Source of the DNA: Calliopsis andreniformis
Taxonomy: Eukaryota; Arthropoda; Insecta; Hymenoptera; Andrenidae
Assembly: GCF_051401765.1 (NCBI RefSeq)
Contig: NW_027480440.1
Coordinates: 2,728,001 to 2,792,000, forward strand
DNA: 64,000 nucleotides
Direction of reading: 5' to 3'
Shown piece after piece: positions 63,612 through 64,000 of the stretch. Numbering within the stretch: the stretch's first letter is position 1; each line of letters starts with the position of its first letter. Below the pieces are notes generated by a model that ran no database searches, had not been told where the DNA came from, and worked only from the letters and a program-made list of their open reading frames with translations. Made by a program: the position numbers and the translations under genes.

Positions 63612-64000
63612 TCAATCATCAATCCTCAATTCTCAATCCTCAAACCTCAATCCTCAACCGTCAGTCCTCGTCCTCAACCCTCAACCCACAATCCTCAATC
63701 CTCAATCTTCAATAATCAATACTCAATCTCCAATCTCCAAACCTCAATCCTCAATCCTCAATCCTCAATCCTCAATCCTCAATCCTCAATCCTCAATCAA
63801 AAATCCTCAATACTCAATCGTCAATCCTCAGTCCTCAATCCTCAATCCTCAATCCTCGTTCCTCAAACCTCAATCCTCAACCCTCAGCCCTCATCCTCAA
63901 TTCTCAATTCTCAATGCTCAATCCTCAATCCTCAATCCTCAGTCCTCAAACCTCAATCCCGAATCCTCAATCCTGAATCCTCAATCTTCAGCCCTCAGTC
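63612..64000 (+). repeat. Duplicated block theta, copy 2 (cut by the window edge)
   Basis: Counterpart of 56,840-57,228 at a spacing of 6,772 bases. Differences include CAATCAAAAATCC near 63,794, a small departure from the heptamer rhythm. The block runs off the window. Confidence 0.8.

Larger units (their letters stand above)
1801..64000 (+). repeat. Heptamer satellite array, main arm (TCAATCC orientation)
   Basis: The whole interval consists of TCAATCC units and near variants (TCAATAC, TCAATCT, TCAGTCC, TCAAACC, TCAACCC, TCAATTC, TCATTCC, TGAATCC). The consensus has 3 C, 2 A, 2 T and no G, so the + strand is strongly G-poor. Consensus units run perfectly for fewer than ten copies before a variant intervenes, and the variants recur in the same order kilobases apart, which defines higher-order repeats. 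I see no gene, RNA gene, transposon or unique sequence inside it. The array continues past the right edge. Confidence 0.97.

Noticed and set aside
1..64000. Telomere array
   Set aside because: The unit GGATTGA is seven bases long like the plant-type TTTAGGG but has a different sequence, is degenerate, shows higher-order blocks and changes orientation. A subtelomeric position remains possible.
1801..64000. CRISPR array
   Set aside because: There are no unique spacers between constant repeats; units are contiguous 7-mers and no cas-like gene is present.
1..64000. tRNA, rRNA or other structured RNA genes
   Set aside because: No stretch departs from the heptamer pattern long enough to hold one, and no conserved tRNA or rRNA motifs were seen on either strand.
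1..64000. A new multi-gene biological system such as a defence island or biosynthetic cluster
   Set aside because: No conventional coding sequence is supportable, so there is nothing to form such a system; the interest lies in satellite structure.

Overview
No conventional gene is visible in this window. All 64,000 bases appear to be one satellite array built from a degenerate 7-base unit, TCAATCC on the + strand (GGATTGA on the other). I found no RNA gene, transposon end, CRISPR array or stretch of unique DNA. A continuous tandem array this long without genes suggests a eukaryotic heterochromatic, subtelomeric or sex-chromosome-type region. I cannot name the organism. Short intergenic heptamer repeats do occur in some bacteria (for example cyanobacterial STRRs), so a bacterial source is unlikely but not formally excluded, and assembly error in such DNA is a real possibility.

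Layout. Bases 1-1800 carry the array in GGATTGA orientation. At about 1800 it flips to TCAATCC orientation and stays so to the end of the window, so G/C strand skew reverses there. The heptamers are not uniform: variants such as TCAATAC, TCAGTCC, TCAAACC, TCAACCC and TGAATCC sit at fixed places and form higher-order repeats. Three recurring cassettes beginning TAGAATATCC punctuate the array: A (then TGAATTCTCATGG), B (then TCAATTCACAG) and C (then TGAATTCTCAGG, able to fold into a hairpin). They usually occur in the order C, A, B at about 270-300 base spacing.

Above this lies a mosaic of kilobase-scale direct duplications. The clearest are an 11,039-base tandem duplication (about 37,750-48,788 and 48,789-56,870), a 2,747-base tandem duplication (26,585-29,331 and 29,332-31,910), a dispersed 5.2 kb pair about 16,387 bases apart (16,250-21,400 and 32,630-37,790), and a 1,046-base tandem pair near 60.5-62.1 kb. 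Smaller duplications (77, 202 and about 800 bases) are nested inside. The inverted arm and the 57-63 kb part look more diverged than the 3-56.8 kb core, as expected if the core is homogenised by unequal exchange and gene conversion.

The many long open reading frames are a by-product of the repeat. Seven is not a multiple of three and the + strand unit contains no stop in any phase, so all three frames read the same heptapeptide, SSILNPQ. I annotate none as genes. Block boundaries and spacings were read by eye from landmark variants; block edges are good to a few tens of bases unless stated otherwise.
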